13,243 nucleotides of DNA from positions 1 to 13,243 of the forward strand of contig NW_020312315.1 of the NCBI RefSeq assembly GCF_002999335.1, in the 5' to 3' direction. The DNA comes from Cyclospora cayetanensis (taxonomy: Eukaryota > Apicomplexa > Conoidasida > Eucoccidiorida > Eimeriidae). Below are positions 11,148 through 13,243 of this stretch, piece by piece (position 1 is the first letter of the stretch; the number at the start of each line of letters is the position of its first letter). The position numbers and the translations under genes are program-made. The notes below the pieces were generated by a model that saw nothing but the letters and a program-made list of their open reading frames with translations, made no database searches and was not told the DNA's origin.

Positions 11148-12679
11148 TGATAGACATACAAGTACATCCATGCACATACAAATGCATCCATATACATACA
11201 CGTACACATCCATACACACATCTATATACATCCATACACAAACATATGTACATCCATACACACATATATGTACATCCATACACAAATATGTGTACATCTA
11301 TACACAAATAAATATACATCCACACACATTCATATGTACATCCATACACACACACCTGCCCACATACGCAACGGCAGGCACAGGGACATGTATAGACCTG
11401 CATGCAGGTCTAGAGACCACAAAAAGGCAAGAGGGTTTTTCGACCCTAATCCATAGCTCTATCTGGGATGCAGGAAGGCTACACAAACGCGGGCTGCAAG
11501 CGTTCGTGTATGCATGCACCTCCCCCGTAAAGAGTGAGCGCAACGGTCCCGGATATTCAGTGGGAAGGCGTACCTTGGTTTGCTGAAAGAGAAAGGTCTT
11601 GTTGGCGCTGCCACCGCCTTTTGCGATGAAGAGAAACTCATACGAACTTCCAGCTACCGCTGAAATGTCTATTTGAGCCGGAAGGTTGCATTTTGTGTTC
11701 TGCTCTGTATACATGTCCAGCGGAGCCATCTGGAGGCAGCGGTAGCCACACATGCACATACTGTGCGAATGGGGGGGAGCGTAGACTCAAAGAGGGAGGG
11801 CCAAGAGGGACACTCCGGAACATCCAGCCACGCAAGTACAGACACGGAGCCACAGTCAAACAGAGGTAGATAACCCCCATAATCCGCATACTCCAGATGG
11901 CAAAAACGAGACCTCCAAAGGGCAGACACACCCAAGGCACACGCAAGAACATAGGGTTACGCCGCAAAGGCGACTCAGTAAACGCTGCCACCCCTCGATT
12001 GCCCTCTCTCTCTCTGCGTTGCCGGCTCAAAGGGCTTGTCACGCTTCTTTTTTGCGCTTAAGGCCGCGCAGACGCTCATGCACGGTCGTGGCGAGGGTCT
12101 ACCTGACTGTAGCGAAGGTTGTCTGTCGTATATGCGAGGTAAGCTCCCTTGGAAAGCGCTTCTTCGTCCTCGCCGTCTGTAAAGACGAACTGACCCTTCT
12201 TGCCGACAACAATCGCCGTTCCCGTGTCTTGGCAGCCTGGAAGGATCCTGAGCAGCGCAAATTGAAGCCGGAGGATGTATCGCATCTTGCGGAGAGAGCG
12301 GAGCTATTGGGAATGTAGCGCATATCCTGTCTGCAGGCTGCAAGGGGACGCAAGTCGCCGAGGGCTGTGCTGTGAAAGAGAGAAGAAACGCCTGCCCCGA
12401 GTCGAGGCGTCTTCTGCCCGCTGCACGATCGCGAGGCCTTTTCCACCCCCTCGCCTCACCTGCCGGCTGCAATGCATGCATTCTTCAGCAGCTCTAGAGC
12501 GACTACCCGATCGTTAGGGCTACTCTCCTTGTCTTCCAGAATGCTCCTCAGTTGCTGCAGGTGAGAGGGACGCAGCAAATGCGCCAAATCTCCGAATGCC
12601 TCTCGTGAAAGGCCCGTAAGGATTTTCGAGGATACACGGAGGACAGACCCCACCCCCGGTATCTGATCCGACATAAGCT
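8285..12679 (-). CDS. fumarate hydratase, class I, [4Fe-4S] (5' partial, 7 exons visible)
   Basis: Class I fumarase interconverts fumarate and L-malate with an oxygen-sensitive [4Fe-4S] cluster. In apicomplexans it serves the mitochondrial TCA cycle and recycles fumarate from purine synthesis. Exons in transcript order are 12679-12460, 12247-12103, 11729-11574, 10459-10063, 9376-9104, 8794-8529 and 8374-8285. They give 514 residues after a split first codon, all junctions are GT-AG, and phases agree throughout. The cluster cysteines are C78 (GCQDTGT), C197 (SACPPYH) and C291 (SCSADR). Their spacing, 119 and 94, equals that remembered for Leishmania FH (C133, C252, C346). Other signature motifs are [43 protein letters not shown] and [14 protein letters not shown]. 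The protein ends [16 protein letters not shown]. Roughly 55 N-terminal residues plus any mitochondrial presequence are missing beyond the right edge, so location cannot be read. The first visible exon starts at a TGCAG acceptor with a pyrimidine tract. Confidence 0.97.
8818..8968. repeat. TA/GCATAC repeat block with nested inverted repeats in fumarase intron
   Basis: TATATA, GCATGC and CATACATATG units fill half of intron 8795-9103. The block includes a 22-bp perfect palindrome at 8848-8869. It also has a 15-bp perfect inverted repeat, 8916-8930 against 8953-8967. It lies about 25 bases from the splice acceptor in transcript sense. Confidence 0.95.
9495..9822. repeat. ACATA-type microsatellite in fumarase intron
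   Basis: About 330 bases of degenerate ACATAC, AAACATAC and TATATA units lie in intron 9377-10062. The block is T/G-rich on the transcribed strand. Its near edge is about 115 bases from the splice acceptor, farther than in the other long introns. Confidence 0.95.
10466..11358. repeat. large CACATACATCCATA minisatellite in fumarase intron
   Basis: About 890 bases of degenerate repeats make up most of intron 10460-11573. CA-rich sequence begins right at the acceptor side (10466-10530). After a short unique gap, units such as ACATCCATACACATACAAAT recur at roughly 18-36 base spacing from about 10605. The array leaves several frames open on both strands, which would encode Y/H/T/I-rich or C/Y/V/M-rich products. 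These are repeat artefacts. Confidence 0.95.
11104..11145. repeat. pure (AT)21 run
   Basis: An uninterrupted AT dinucleotide run of about 42 bases is embedded in the larger fumarase intron array. It is self-complementary and could extrude as a cruciform or form an RNA hairpin. Confidence 0.95.
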
Positions 12680-13243
12680 CTGCAGCCAGACGGATACACA
12701 CAGAAAGAAAGAGAGGGAAAAGCGGAGCGATGCAGAACGCCAAAAATGCAAAGGAGGAGAACGTGCGCGCATCAAGCGCCCGCCTGGTGCTGACAGCCAA
12801 AAGGAGTCGGGAGAGAGGAGGCAAAGAACTTGAAAGGCTGAACTGCCGAAGCACAGACCGTTGAAGGAGCACGAAGGAGACATACACACTGCAAGTAGCA
12901 CAAGTGTAAATGTACAAGTACGGGCGAGGATAGGCACAGCGATGAAACGTGTTGTGGCTACAAAGGGGGGGGGGGGGGGGGGGGGAGGGGAAAGGTGGGC
13001 TTTGTGCCCCCAGCCTGGGTGACACCGGCGGGGGGCCGTGTTTTTGTGACTTTAACAAACGCAAAACAGGAAAAGCGCTGGCCAAACAGAAAGAGACAAC
13101 GGCAAAACACACCACCACCAAGCACCTCACGTCGCGTCTCACGGTTGAAAAAAAAAATAAAAAAAGCTGACTCTAGCGAATGAAATGTTATGTATTGTTA
13201 TGGTTATTGGTTTTTTGAGTGGTGTGGTTGGATGAGTGTTGAT
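12680..13243 (-). other. upstream fumarase intron, 3' part
   Basis: No fumarase N-terminal motif is visible on the minus strand here. A pyrimidine-rich tract (TTTCCCTCTCTTTCTTTCTG on the minus strand) leads to the TGCAG acceptor before exon 12679-12460. I therefore read the whole stretch as intron, or partly as 5' untranslated region. The minus strand is open over 12456-13142, but its upstream part is a leucine/serine/proline-rich translation of pyrimidine tracts and resembles no fumarase. Confidence 0.7.
12965..12985. repeat. 21-base G homopolymer
   Basis: Twenty-one Gs on the plus strand are followed by A and four more Gs. In the fumarase transcript this is a poly-C tract inside an intron. 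The plus strand could form a G-quadruplex. Length is prone to sequencing error. Confidence 0.95.

Noticed and set aside
10605..11358. CRISPR-like repeated array
   Set aside because: Units are degenerate, of variable spacing, without unique spacers, and lie in an intron of a eukaryotic gene.
10574..11586. Long frames (up to 291 codons) rich in Y, H, T and I on the plus strand, and C/Y/V/M-rich frames on the minus strand
   Set aside because: They are translations of the CACATACATCCATA repeat, which lacks stops in several frames on both strands, and they lie inside a fumarase intron.
12019..12318. Plus-strand 99-codon frame
   Set aside because: It is the antisense shadow of the fumarase exon carrying the first cluster cysteine.
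8285..12679. Fumarase as a frameshifted pseudogene, since it is split over several frames
   Set aside because: Each break coincides with a GT-AG pair, removing the introns restores phase at all six joins, and all key residues are intact.
12680..13142. Hydrophobic, proline/leucine-rich minus-strand stretch as a fumarase targeting sequence
   Set aside because: It has no ATG at its head, reads poly-C and pyrimidine tracts, and lacks the family's conserved N-terminal residues; it is better read as intron.

Overview
The window reads as nuclear DNA of an apicomplexan protist, most likely a coccidian of the Eimeria/Cyclospora kind. This is inferred from the intron-rich genes, short CAG-type repeats in and near coding sequence, abundant CA/TA microsatellites, and an iron-sulfur class I fumarase in a eukaryotic split gene. 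The species cannot be fixed from the sequence alone. No bacterial operons, tRNAs, rRNAs, CRISPR arrays or mobile-element genes were seen.

Two genes can be rebuilt exon by exon, both on the minus strand. The right part (8285-12679, running off the right edge) is a class I [4Fe-4S] fumarate hydratase. Seven exons give 514 residues and the true stop; the first exon or exons lie beyond the window. The three cluster cysteines and the main active-site motifs are present, and every splice phase agrees. The left-centre part (1966-5552) is an Hsp70 nucleotide-exchange factor of the Fes1/HspBP1 armadillo family. Eight exons give a predicted 438-residue cytosolic protein with a polyglutamine insert. Its last two junctions are less certain than the rest.

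Layout: 1-126 pure CA repeat; 127-943 no convincing gene; 944-1660 a doubtful plus-strand reading frame over an alanine/glutamine-type repeat; 1966-5552 Fes1/HspBP1; 5553-8284 intergenic, with one unidentified minus-strand reading frame and an 18-bp palindrome just behind the fumarase stop; 8285-12679 fumarase; 12680-13243 an upstream fumarase intron with a 21-G run.

The two proteins have unrelated roles: a TCA-cycle/fumarate enzyme and an Hsp70 co-chaperone. They share an intron architecture. The longer introns carry large repeats that read T/G-rich on the transcribed strand, and four of the five blocks end within about 30 bases of the 3' splice site. That arrangement and several strong inverted repeats inside introns are the most unusual things in the window. 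I found no clear evidence for a wholly new biological system.
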